Assembly: GCA_002419505.1 (NCBI GenBank)
Contig: DIGF01000024.1
Location: 15,135-79,134 of the forward strand
DNA: 64,000 nt
Origin: Caryophanales bacterium UBA5729
Lineage (GTDB): Bacteria > Bacillota_I > Bacilli_A > Izemoplasmatales > Hujiaoplasmataceae
Reading direction: 5' to 3'
Part shown: positions 53,439-60,609 of the stretch, piece by piece
Layout of the letters: every line of letters begins with the position of its first letter
How positions within the stretch are numbered: position 1 is the stretch's first letter
The notes under the pieces: model-generated
What the model saw: only the letters and a program-made list of their open reading frames with translations
Databases searched by the model: none
Told to the model about the DNA's origin: nothing
Program-made: the position numbers and the translations under genes

Positions 53439-53473
53439 GATAACAACTCCTTAATTTAAATTTCCAAGAAAGT

Positions 53474-53501
53474 ATTATATCACTTTTTCAATTACTAGCA
53501 A
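53474..53501 (-). promoter_or_regulatory. Promoter of the FliB-like gene
   Basis: Minus strand: TTGCTA (53496-53501), 16 bases, TATAAT (53474-53479) preceded by TGA, giving an extended -10. Confidence 0.7.
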
Positions 53502-53529
53502 TAACTATTTACATGTGACAAACAAAAAA

Positions 53530-53564
53530 GCATTATGATTTTTCTTAAATGAAAACATAATGCT
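53530..53564 (-). terminator. Terminator of the nucleoside-salvage operon
   Basis: 9-bp stem AGCATTATG/CATAATGCT with a 17-base loop, then TTTTTTG on the minus strand, 45 bases after the DUF2087 gene. Confidence 0.8.
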
Positions 53565-53608
53565 AAATTTTTGTGTTTTTATTAATATCTTTTAAAGTTT
53601 GAATGAAT

Positions 53609-53887
53609 CTAAACCCAATATTTAGACCCGTCTGTCTCTCTTAATAACAACCCATAATCAACTAAATACCTTCTGATCATAACATAGTCATCATGAACCG
53701 GTTTTAAGATTTCGTTAACTTCTTTTTCGGCATATTGTATATTTTTATTGAACAAAGTCTTAATCCATAACAAACACAGGTATTTTTGTTTCTGCTTTTT
53801 AGGAAAACTTGTCATTCTTAGACTTTCTCTAGATTCAAAATATTTAATTAAAACAGTGTTTTTTTCTTCTTCGGTATAATCAAACAT
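53609..53887 (-). CDS. DUF2087-domain protein
   Basis: 92 residues. The C-terminal half YAEKEVNEILKPVHDDYVMIRRYLVDYGLLLRETDGSKYWV is a textbook DUF2087 domain, a small winged-helix-like module often fused to or near transcription regulators and acetyltransferases in Firmicutes. Role unknown. It follows a GNAT gene by 4 bases and is the last gene of the operon. Confidence 0.85.
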   Translation of the reverse strand: MFDYTEEEKNTVLIKYFESRESLRMTSFPKKQKQKYLCLLWIKTLFNKNIQYAEKEVNEILKPVHDDYVMIRRYLVDYGLLLRETDGSKYWV

Positions 53888-53891
53888 AATT

Positions 53892-54785
53892 TTACTCCTT
53901 ATTTACTTTTTTAAATCTATACGCTTCTTGATAGGGAGTAAATCCCATATCGAGGTAAAACTTCATGTTCGCGCCGACAAATATATCTTTAGCGCCATCT
54001 TTTTTAGCGGCGTTTATACAATTTAAGATACAAGCTTGAGCCAAACCTTTTTTACGATGCTCAGGCACGGTAGCTACTGGCTCAATCAAAGCTGTTTTTG
54101 TATTAGGTATATACCAAATTCCAGCGTATGATTGATACTGGTTGTCCTTTATCGCTACAAATGTATATTCTTTTTTAAAGTGAGGTGAAGAAGTCATTGA
54201 TTTTCTCGAAAGCAAATTTTCATCGCTATAATCTATCTCGTCACCGTGATTAAACCCACGCCATAAAGCGTGATGAATACAATCTAATCGATAATCCTCT
54301 GCTAAAGAAACGATTTTATAACCAGGAATCGATTTTATTTCAAAATCTTCTAAAGAAAATCTTGTAATCGGATCGATCCAATCAGTTTTCTCATAGCCCC
54401 GCTTTTCAAGTAACTTAATTATAAAATCATCACTAGGAACAATCAAATCTTTTTCGAGACTATTATTGACTATATATTCTATCATCGCTTCTTTTAAATC
54501 CTTATCTTGGTGGTATAAAACAAAGAAATATTCTGGACTATCTTCAAAAAGAATTAGTCCTTTCAATTTTCCGTTTTCATAAAACATAAGATTATTTACT
54601 AGTTCCTCTTCTTGAAAACTTGCTCGTGCAAACATCCACTCCCATCTACTCCAATGAAAATGAAGACATTCATGGTTTTCGTTTAATTCACTTAAAAAGT
54701 TTAAAACTTCGTAAAATGTTTTACTATACCCCTTATCTTTAGGATAATTGACAATTTCATAACTAAAAGTTTTTTCTTTAATCAT
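53892..54785 (-). CDS. GNAT-family acetyltransferase
   Basis: 297 residues. The C-terminal GNAT fold (about 150-297) has the acetyl-CoA loop VPEHRKKGLAQACILNCINAAKKDGAKDIFVGAN and the final YLDMGFTPYQEAYRF. The N-terminal half is a second, degenerate GNAT-like region. The substrate is unknown. It overlaps the nucleoside-hydrolase gene by 8 bases. Confidence 0.85.
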   Translation of the reverse strand: MIKEKTFSYEIVNYPKDKGYSKTFYEVLNFLSELNENHECLHFHWSRWEWMFARASFQEEELVNNLMFYENGKLKGLILFEDSPEYFFVLYHQDKDLKEAMIEYIVNNSLEKDLIVPSDDFIIKLLEKRGYEKTDWIDPITRFSLEDFEIKSIPGYKIVSLAEDYRLDCIHHALWRGFNHGDEIDYSDENLLSRKSMTSSPHFKKEYTFVAIKDNQYQSYAGIWYIPNTKTALIEPVATVPEHRKKGLAQACILNCINAAKKDGAKDIFVGANMKFYLDMGFTPYQEAYRFKKVNKE

Positions 54786-55710
54786 ATAATTTTATTCCTT
54801 CTTCGATAATATCCCAATACTTATCGACATTTATATCAATAGCAACAAAAGTATTTTTCACTAACTTTTGATAATCATAGATATCGCAGTTTGTTCTTCC
54901 ATAACTAACGCCGTGGGAGATATCTATTTCACAATGGACATGTTTTAATTCAGCAATCTCCGGATTGATTAAGTAAGCTACAGTAACTGGATCGTGTAAT
55001 GGACCTCCTTCAAGGTTAAATACGCGTTTTTGATTTTCGTTGAACACTTTCATTAATTTAGTAAATAACAACGAAGCTTTATTGTCGATTTTCGCCATTC
55101 TTTGCACAACCTCGGGAAGAACCGAAACTCTTCTTGTCACATCTAAGCCAAACATTTTAATTCTTAAACCTGAAGAAAATACAATCTGAGCTGCTTCAGG
55201 GTCGCAAAAAATATTAAATTCGGCTGCTGGAGTTACATTTCCATTTGTGTAAGCTCCTCCCATTAAAACCACTTCCTCAATATTTTCGGATATCTTAGGA
55301 TTTAGTTTTAAAGCTAAAGCCAAATTAGTCATTGGACCGGTTGTTACAAGAGTTACTTTATCTTTAGAATTTAAAACAGTTTCAATAATAAAAGTAACCG
55401 CATGACGATAATCAAATTCTTTTTTAAGTGGCGGAAAATCAAAGCCGTCTAGTCCGCTTTCTCCGTGAATAGCTGGACAGATTTCTATTTCTTTAATCAA
55501 AGGCTCTGAAGCACCTAAACATACAGGCGCATCGATATCTAAATACTGACATAGGTTTAGAGCGTTAAAACCGGTTTTAATCAAGGTTTGATTTCCACAT
55601 TCTACGGTTATTCCTAATAGATCTATCTGCGGGTGATGTCCAGCAAGCATAATCGCTATAGCGTCATCATGACCAGGATCACAATCTAATATAATTTTTC
55701 GTTTTTGCAT
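54778..55710 (-). CDS. Inosine-uridine nucleoside hydrolase family protein
   Basis: 310 residues. The calcium-binding motif DCDPGHDDA is at residues 9-17. Further family features are PAAEFNIFCDPEAAQIVFSSG and GGPLHDPVTVAYLINPE with the active-site His/Asp. The enzyme splits ribonucleosides to base plus ribose, which the ribokinase encoded one base upstream would phosphorylate. Base preference cannot be told. Confidence 0.93.
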   Translation of the reverse strand: MQKRKIILDCDPGHDDAIAIMLAGHHPQIDLLGITVECGNQTLIKTGFNALNLCQYLDIDAPVCLGASEPLIKEIEICPAIHGESGLDGFDFPPLKKEFDYRHAVTFIIETVLNSKDKVTLVTTGPMTNLALALKLNPKISENIEEVVLMGGAYTNGNVTPAAEFNIFCDPEAAQIVFSSGLRIKMFGLDVTRRVSVLPEVVQRMAKIDNKASLLFTKLMKVFNENQKRVFNLEGGPLHDPVTVAYLINPEIAELKHVHCEIDISHGVSYGRTNCDIYDYQKLVKNTFVAIDINVDKYWDIIEEGIKLYD

Positions 55711-56637
55711 TTAAATTTCTCCTTTTTCTTTGATGAATGATTCAACCATTGCTTTTGTAGGAATCGAACTTTGTGCACCTTTAATTTGAACAGATAATGC
55801 GGCTGCAGCGTTCGCAAACTTTAATGCTTGATAATTGTCTTTTGTCTTTAAAAACTCAGAAATATAAGCGCCGATAAAAGTATCTCCAGCTGCAGTTGTA
55901 TCAATCGTTTTTACTTGATAAGCTTTTGTAATAATTTCTGTGTTTAAGTCAAAATACCAACTACCTTTTTTACCTAACGTTAATAAAACCGCCTTAACCC
56001 CTTGATTTATCAAGTTATTAAAAACTTGCCTTATTTTTACTTCACCATTAGGATAAATGCCAGTTAAGATTTCTAACTCAGTTTCATTAACAATCAACAT
56101 ATCAGTTAAACTCAATAATTCTTCGGTTAGTTTTTGTGCAGGGGCTGCATTTAATAAAGTTATCATGCCAATTGCTTTTGCGGTCTTAAACGCCTCTAAA
56201 ACAAGGTTTTTATCAACTTCTAATTGAGCTATTAAAACATCTTTTTCTTCAGCTTTTTGTTGTAATACTTCTTTAACATAATCTTCATTTAATGTTTTGT
56301 TAGCGCCAGCATAAGTGATGATTCTATTATTAGATTCTTCCAAAAATATTCCCGCCACACCAGAAAATTCGTCCAAAGTTTCGGTAACGTAAGTTATATT
56401 TACACCTGCTTCTTTCAATGATTCCAAACATTGTTTCGATAAAGCATCTGAACCAATATTGCCAATCAAGTAGGTTTTCACTTCTTGACGAGCACATGCC
56501 ACAGCTTGATTAGCTCCTTTTCCTCCAGGAATCATCGAAAAAGACTCGCTTTTTAGAGTTTCTCCAAGTTTAGGCATTCTTGAGACTGAAAATACCAAAT
56601 CAATATTAATACTTCCTAAAACAAAAACTTGATTCAT
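55711..56637 (-). CDS. rbsK: Ribokinase
   Basis: 308 residues, PfkB family. The sugar-binding GGKGANQAVACARQ is at about 38-51. The catalytic-loop motif DTTAAGDTFIGAY lies near 245-257 with the general-base Asp. It is coupled to the nucleoside hydrolase, so the likely flow is nucleoside to ribose to ribose-5-phosphate. A -10-like GATAAT lies upstream in the tail of the neighbouring GNAT gene. Confidence 0.94.
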   Translation of the reverse strand: MNQVFVLGSINIDLVFSVSRMPKLGETLKSESFSMIPGGKGANQAVACARQEVKTYLIGNIGSDALSKQCLESLKEAGVNITYVTETLDEFSGVAGIFLEESNNRIITYAGANKTLNEDYVKEVLQQKAEEKDVLIAQLEVDKNLVLEAFKTAKAIGMITLLNAAPAQKLTEELLSLTDMLIVNETELEILTGIYPNGEVKIRQVFNNLINQGVKAVLLTLGKKGSWYFDLNTEIITKAYQVKTIDTTAAGDTFIGAYISEFLKTKDNYQALKFANAAAALSVQIKGAQSSIPTKAMVESFIKEKGEI

Positions 56638-56678
56638 AATTCACCTCAAACTACATAGAATAGTTAAATTTTATTATC

Positions 56679-57143
56679 TCATATGTATATTTTTAAAACT
56701 TCTTCACCTTCATCAAATACACCGGTATCAACGAACCCATACTTAAGATAGAATTTAAGCGGTTGGTCTTGCTCAATTTCACATGAAGTATATAATGTTT
56801 TAATTTGATCTTTTTTACATTTTTCTATAATTAAATCTAGAACTTGAGTTCCATAGCCCTTTTGTTGGTAATCTTGTGCAATCATGAACCGCCAAAGATA
56901 GTATGCTGGCAAATCCTCTTTAGGAATGTCTTCATCCCATAACGCTAACATAATAAAACCAATTGGCTTATTTCCTAGATAAATAGCTCTTGGCCAAGCT
57001 CTTTTTTTATTTACATAAGCTTGAGCTAAAGACACCATATTTGGAGCTACGCATCTTTTTTGATAATCTGTTAAAGCCTCCGATAAATTAACAACTTCAG
57101 TAAAATTCTTATCAGTTACCTTTTTAAGTTTAATTTTTTTCAT
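56679..57143 (-). CDS. GNAT acetyltransferase, BltD/SpeG-like
   Basis: 154 residues from ATG 57143 (AGGTGG upstream; in-frame GTG at 57152 less likely). The fold includes AIYLGNKPIGFIMLAL, the acetyl-CoA loop FMIAQDYQQKGYGTQVLDLIIEKCK and the end FYLKYGFVDTG. It resembles spermine/spermidine or diamine acetyltransferases. It begins 9 bases after the RelE-type toxin gene, so it is co-transcribed with the toxin-antitoxin pair, but nothing else links their functions. Confidence 0.85.
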   Translation of the reverse strand: MKKIKLKKVTDKNFTEVVNLSEALTDYQKRCVAPNMVSLAQAYVNKKRAWPRAIYLGNKPIGFIMLALWDEDIPKEDLPAYYLWRFMIAQDYQQKGYGTQVLDLIIEKCKKDQIKTLYTSCEIEQDQPLKFYLKYGFVDTGVFDEGEEVLKIYI

Positions 57144-57152
57144 ATTAACCAC

Positions 57153-57416
57153 CTATTCGTTAATGTCTTTTTGATGTCTGATATCAATGATATAAATAGA
57201 ATATTCATTTTCTTCCAGATTAGCTAAAATCCGATACTCGCCAATTTTGTATTTGTAAATGTTTTTCTTATAAAACAAACTCTTACCTAAAGTTTTTGGA
57301 TTTGTTTCGACCTGAAGGTTTTTGCTTATCCAAGCTATGATCATTCTTGCGATTTGTGAATCAATCTTTTCCAACTCTTTAATCGCCCTATCAGTTAAAA
57401 ACGCCGTATACATCAT
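57153..57416 (-). CDS. RelE/ParE-family toxin
   Basis: 87 residues with the RelE fold: YTAFLTDRAIKELEKIDSQIARMIIAWI, LGKSLFYKKNIYKYKIGEYRILANLEENEYSIYIIDIRHQKDI. The basic patch and Tyr/Arg before the last strand match mRNA interferases of this family. Its ATG overlaps the antitoxin stop (GAATGATG at 57413-57416), so antitoxin is made first. Confidence 0.9.
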   Translation of the reverse strand: MMYTAFLTDRAIKELEKIDSQIARMIIAWISKNLQVETNPKTLGKSLFYKKNIYKYKIGEYRILANLEENEYSIYIIDIRHQKDINE

Positions 57417-57634
57417 TCTATACCCAAAATCTTCTTGGCTTCGGCAATTGTATAAACTTTAGCGTTAGTTTCATAATCTTTCTTAGCTTCACCATAGATA
57501 TAGATATCAAATTCATCTTCAATCTTTTCTAGTACCGCTTTGCGCATAATTTCCGATACGCTTTTGCCTTGTAATTCGGCGTATTTTTTTATTAATTCCG
57601 ACTCTTTTTTTGTTACCCTTATTGAGATACCCAC
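57413..57634 (-). CDS. Antitoxin, ribbon-helix-helix type (RelB-like)
   Basis: 73 residues from GTG 57632-57634, which has GAGGTGAT upstream; a longer in-frame reading to 57721 would run through the promoter. GISIRVTKKESELIKKYAELQGKSVSEIMRKAVLEKIEDEFD is an RHH DNA-binding domain, and the acidic tail would wrap the toxin. It likely represses its own promoter through the repeats at 57650-57692. Confidence 0.88.
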   Translation of the reverse strand: MGISIRVTKKESELIKKYAELQGKSVSEIMRKAVLEKIEDEFDIYIYGEAKKDYETNAKVYTIAEAKKILGIE

Positions 57635-57649
57635 TGTTATCACCTCTGT

Positions 57650-57692
57650 AATACATTGTATCACTGTAATTTGAATTTCGCAATACATTGTA
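57650..57692 (-). promoter_or_regulatory. Toxin-antitoxin promoter with twin operator repeats
   Basis: Promoter on the minus strand: TTGCGA (57678-57683), 17 bases, TACAAT (57655-57660) with TGA before it. Two identical 11-mers AATACATTGTA lie at 57650-57660 (over the -10) and 57682-57692 (at the -35), 32 bp apart. Each is a near-palindrome (TAC-ATT-GTA), as expected for an RHH antitoxin binding its own promoter. Confidence 0.75.
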
Positions 57693-57698
57693 ATACAA

Positions 57699-57730
57699 AA
57701 ATAGATAATGAACATAATCATTATCTATTT
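57699..57730. terminator. Bidirectional terminator in the 57.6-57.9 kb gap
   Basis: 12-bp stem AAATAGATAATG/CATTATCTATTT with an 8-base loop. T-runs follow on plus (TATTTTTT) and minus (TTTTTG). It insulates the toxin-antitoxin promoter from the membrane-protein gene at 57950. The remaining 57731-57949 is AT-rich and I see nothing else in it. Confidence 0.7.
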
Positions 57731-57949
57731 TATTTTTTATCTTTCAGCTCTAATTGAAATTGATAGATAGTGGAAATCTACGCAACATTAGCGATGTATG
57801 GGGTATTTTCCAAATAGTGATGTTAATATCTGTTTTCTAGCGTTTATCTTCAAAATTACAATTTGTTTTCATGAAAATTAACACGTGCTTTAAATCATCT
57901 ATTTTATGGATTGTCTAACTTACTGTGTATTAGATAATTCAATAAATCT

Positions 57950-58261
57950 TTAGTTTTCTTCATGTTTATGTTTGTTTTTTATATTGTAACGATCCATTAT
58001 AAAAACAAATAATGAAACAAGTGTTGACAGTAGCATGAGAATAGTTAAAAGAACAAAAATCATACCTGTCTCATTCATGCAACCATCTACTCCTTCACAA
58101 GGGTCAATGTAAATGTATTTAATATACGCATCAACATATGACCAAATACTAAAAACGCCTAATAATCCTGAAGCAATTAAGACAGCATATTTCTTCTTTA
58201 CTATAAAATAAATCCATAAAACTATTTGAATTATCACTATAAGACCAAAGAACCAAATCAT
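57950..58261 (-). CDS. Small membrane protein, unknown
   Basis: 103 residues from ATG 58261 (GGAGGAAT upstream). Three to four hydrophobic helices: IWFFGLIVIIQIVLWIYFIV, AVLIASGLLGVFSIWSYVDAYI, and MIFVLLTILMLLSTLVSLFVFIM. An extracellular loop holds two cysteines (DPCEGVDGCMNE). I recognise no family. It is isolated, with no close co-directional partner. Confidence 0.6.
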   Translation of the reverse strand: MIWFFGLIVIIQIVLWIYFIVKKKYAVLIASGLLGVFSIWSYVDAYIKYIYIDPCEGVDGCMNETGMIFVLLTILMLLSTLVSLFVFIMDRYNIKNKHKHEEN

Positions 58262-58512
58262 ACTGTATTCCTCCAAACAATCGTAGCTTCTTTGAAGTAT
58301 TCTAACAAATTTAAAACAAAGACACAATGTTTATAAAGTAAATCGTGTAAATTCTGAGCAAATTGTGTAAGCATGTTTACGCTAGTAGAATTTTACCATG
58401 ATTTTCAGCAACTTTTTATATCAATAATTGCTTTCAAAGCGATAAAAAGGCCTGATACGTATTGTATCAACCCTATGCTTCTTATATGTGTAATGGAGAA
58501 ATATTTGATACA

Positions 58513-58544
58513 TTTTAGCACCCCATCAGATTTTTTAGCACCCC
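58513..58544 (+). repeat. Two direct repeats TTTTAGCACCCC in a gene-poor gap
   Basis: Identical 12-mers lie at 58513-58524 and 58533-58544, 20 bp apart. They sit in the 58262-58588 interval, where I find no convincing gene. Such short spaced repeats can be recombinase or transposase binding sites or the debris of an insertion sequence. The terminator at 58588 and the mobile-element genes begin just to the right. Confidence 0.4.
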
Positions 58545-58587
58545 TAATAATTTATGAACCACGAATATCAGCAAGTATCCTTAATAA

Positions 58588-58628
58588 AAAATGACCCGTT
58601 CTCAATTGAATAAAGAACGGATCATTTT
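58588..58628 (-). terminator. Terminator of the mobile-element cassette
   Basis: Stem AAAATGA-x-CCGTTCT/AGAACGG-x-TCATTTT (one mismatch) with an 11-base loop, then TTTTTTATT on the minus strand. It lies 37 bases past the 57-residue ORF. Confidence 0.85.
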
Positions 58629-58664
58629 GGTGTTCGGAAATTCATATTTTTTCTCCTCAATACG

Positions 58665-58838
58665 TTATAATATAGCTTCTATTATTGTCATGAATATTTG
58701 AAAAATGCCTAGAACTATTGCAGCAAAAAATCTAATAATAGACCCCATAAAATCAAACAATTGATTTAGATCGATATTACTACTTGCTAATACACCAATC
58801 AATAGAATTGCACCAAGGCTTCCTAAAAGTCTTCCCAT
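58665..58838 (-). CDS. 57-residue hydrophobic protein
   Basis: A short ORF, MGRLLGSLGAILLIGVLASS through to IFMTIIEAIL, with start ATG 58838 and stop TAA 58665-58667. GGATGGTG precedes the start. Two hydrophobic helices (about 5-19 and 34-55) flank a short polar turn SNIDLNQLFD. It follows the CPCC genes on the same strand and ends at a terminator, which supports its being real. It could be a small toxin, holin-like peptide or membrane anchor; I cannot tell. Confidence 0.6.
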   Translation of the reverse strand: MGRLLGSLGAILLIGVLASSNIDLNQLFDFMGSIIRFFAAIVLGIFQIFMTIIEAIL

Positions 58839-58879
58839 GTTTTCACCATCCTTTCTTGCTTATTTATGTGCATAATAAG

Positions 58880-59170
58880 TTATTTCCTTTTAAAAGAATC
58901 TTGCATTTTAAATAAATCTTCTAAAGTTGGATTCCCATCCTTTTTTGCATTTTCTTTCCATGTATAACTAGAATCAATTTGACGCTTTAATCTGAACCAT
59001 TCCTTTGATTGATTTAAAGATAATATATTTGGACCTTCCGTAAAATCAGGGTCATTTAACTGTGTTAGGTTGTGTTCCCATCCACATACTGGACAGATAT
59101 CAAATAAATCAATAATTGTTGATTCCCCACAACAAGGACAAATTATACTTTCAGCTAATCTACTCATCAT
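58880..59170 (-). CDS. CPCC cysteine-rich protein, copy 2
   Basis: About 96 residues from ATG 59170. The conserved region is CPCCGESTIIDLFDICPVCGWEHNLTQLNDPDFTEGPNILSLNQSKEWF: two CxxC pairs and the (N/D)DPDF..G.N.LSLN block of the CPCC family. The start is uncertain; in-frame ATGs exist at 59215, 59197 and 59182, but the one at 59170 lies right after the upstream stop (TAACATG). It is a tandem paralogue of the previous gene. Confidence 0.8.
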   Translation of the reverse strand: MMSRLAESIICPCCGESTIIDLFDICPVCGWEHNLTQLNDPDFTEGPNILSLNQSKEWFRLKRQIDSSYTWKENAKKDGNPTLEDLFKMQDSFKRK

Positions 59171-59171
59171 G

Positions 59172-59465
59172 TTATTTTCCATTTTTGGTTTTCTCATGAG
59201 GATAAAATTGTTCATACTTATTTGGATCTTCTACCCATTTATAATGTGGATTGTTTTTTCTCTTTTCTTCAAACCATTTTTTATAATCATTCAGAGATAG
59301 ACGATTCGCACCACCGAGAAAATCTGGATCTATAAGTCCAGTAGGCGTGTGTTCCCAACCACATATTGGGCAGACATTTCCGAAATGCATCATTCGATAT
59401 TCATCACAAATTGGGCACATTATGTCATCCATATCTATCGCTCTCTTGCTATTTTCTTCTTTCAT
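59172..59465 (-). CDS. CPCC cysteine-rich protein, copy 1
   Basis: 97 residues: MCPICDEYRMMHFGNVCPICGWEHTPTGLIDPDFLGGANRLSLNDYKKWFEEKRKNNP. It has the same two CxxC pairs and DPDF..GAN.LSLN signature as its neighbour, indicating duplication and divergence. Small CPCC proteins often sit beside toxin-domain genes and are suspected immunity proteins; that role is inference here. It overlaps the toxin-like gene by 17 bases. Confidence 0.82.
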   Translation of the reverse strand: MKEENSKRAIDMDDIMCPICDEYRMMHFGNVCPICGWEHTPTGLIDPDFLGGANRLSLNDYKKWFEEKRKNNPHYKWVEDPNKYEQFYPHEKTKNGK

Positions 59466-59814
59466 AATCTCTCTTCCACCTTTCGTATTCTTTTATACTT
59501 GTTTTGAAATAAGTTGCTACATTGCCTTCTTTTGTTACCATAGCTATTTCACTAGTCCTCATACTGTATTTAATAGTAAGTCCTTTGTCGTTAACAAAAC
59601 TAACATGATTGACTCTATCAACCTCATTAGCGAAAGATATTGCTCTTGACCTATACTGATCCTTTGATAATCCCATTTCACTTTGTCCATGATCATAATA
59701 GTGTCTATCGAAGTCTCCTTGTAAAAATATCTTTGAGTATTTATATGAAATGTGTTCGTTTGGCTCTCCTCTTTTACCTCTCCCATACAAGTTACTCTTC
59801 CCTTTAGTTGGCAT
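59449..59814 (-). CDS. Free-standing toxin-like domain (BECR nuclease-fold candidate)
   Basis: 121 residues. A basic Gly/Lys-rich lead (KGKSNLYGRGKRGEPNEHIS) is followed by a compact domain. It has H38/H42 in RHYYDHGQSEMG, the helix QYRSRAISFANEVDRVNH, two strands with YSMRTSEIAMVTKEG and the closing TYFKTSIKEYERWK (101-114). This order (HG..G, helix, strand with E, TYFK) resembles barnase/EndoU/colicin E5-D/RelE-like nuclease domains found at the ends of polymorphic toxins and in phages. No secretion domain is attached. It overlaps the DUF4417 gene by 11 bases. Confidence 0.6.
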   Translation of the reverse strand: MPTKGKSNLYGRGKRGEPNEHISYKYSKIFLQGDFDRHYYDHGQSEMGLSKDQYRSRAISFANEVDRVNHVSFVNDKGLTIKYSMRTSEIAMVTKEGNVATYFKTSIKEYERWKRDYERRK

Positions 59815-60484
59815 TATCTTTCACCACCTTCATTCTTAAAGAGGTGTATGACTCATAGATATATAGAGGTATCTGATATAAATCCATCCACCTTTTTAAA
59901 TCATTAGGAAGCGAACCATAAACAATGACACCAGATGGATGAAGCTGATTAATCGCTTTATGCAAGGTGTCAAACCAAACTTGTTGTTCCTGTACTGTTT
60001 TGATGAATCCATAAGTCCCAAACGCAATTAACGTGTTTTGGGGGATTGCCTTCAAGAATTCTTCTTTTGTATCCTCAACACCATATCGGATATTAGGAAT
60101 AATTGGGATGCCATTTTTTCCAAAAAAGTAACTTAGGGATAAATTATGATAAATCTGGCTTTTTTGTTTAATGATTGGCATGTCCGTATAGATACTATAA
60201 TCAAATCCAATAATCCCAGCAAATTTACGAAGCATATTCACATACTTCTTTGGATTCTTTAGTATTTTTGTAAATGATTCATCCTTACAATAAAAGCAAA
60301 TAAAATACTGAGAAGCATCTTTAATTTCGTTTAATTTATCGAATGGAATCATTTTTATTGGAGGATGAATTGGTACCATCCATTCTTCAATTCTCGGATA
60401 TTCTTCTATTCCAACCCAATTTGATTCTTCTATAAGGAATGCTCCAAATATATCATTCACTTTATTAATTGATTCATCTATCAT
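59804..60484 (-). CDS. DUF4417-domain protein
   Basis: 226 residues. The sequence SNWVGIEEYPRIEEWMVPIHPPIKMIPFDKLNEIKD..YFICFYCKDESFTKILKNPKKYVNMLRKFAGIIGFDYS and IPIIPNIRYG is typical of DUF4417, which occurs mostly in phages, plasmids and integrative elements of Firmicutes. No catalytic residues are obvious. The function is unknown. It is the first gene of a cassette with the toxin-like and CPCC genes. The start has AAAGGAG upstream. Confidence 0.82.
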   Translation of the reverse strand: MIDESINKVNDIFGAFLIEESNWVGIEEYPRIEEWMVPIHPPIKMIPFDKLNEIKDASQYFICFYCKDESFTKILKNPKKYVNMLRKFAGIIGFDYSIYTDMPIIKQKSQIYHNLSLSYFFGKNGIPIIPNIRYGVEDTKEEFLKAIPQNTLIAFGTYGFIKTVQEQQVWFDTLHKAINQLHPSGVIVYGSLPNDLKRWMDLYQIPLYIYESYTSLRMKVVKDNAN

Positions 60485-60548
60485 GTTTTTCTCCTTTCGA
60501 TTACCAAAAATATTATGATTTTTGGGTTAGCCATGATAGAATAATACT

Positions 60549-60609
60549 GCAAGGTGATTTTATATCACGGCACGTCTTAAGTCCGCTGGAACGGATTTAA
60601 GACTTTTTT
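60549..60609 (+). ncRNA. Candidate small RNA on the plus strand
   Basis: Between two minus-strand genes, the plus strand carries an extended -10, TGATAGAAT (60534-60542), then a small hairpin GTGAT/ATCAC (60554-60568). After it comes a 12-bp stem GTCTTAAGTCCG/CGGATTTAAGAC (60574-60603) with T6 immediately after. The T-run is only on the plus side, so this is a terminator for plus transcription, giving an RNA of about 60 bases. No -35 is clear. It could be an antisense or antitoxin RNA for the adjacent cassette; that is inference. Confidence 0.45.

Noticed and set aside
58513..58544. Possible CRISPR-like repeats
   Set aside because: Only two 12-base copies with a 20-base spacer and no cas genes; too short and too few for an array.
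58373..58594. 73-residue open frame on the plus strand in the gene-poor strip
   Set aside because: No convincing ribosome site, no recognisable similarity, and it runs across the direct repeats and into the terminator stem.
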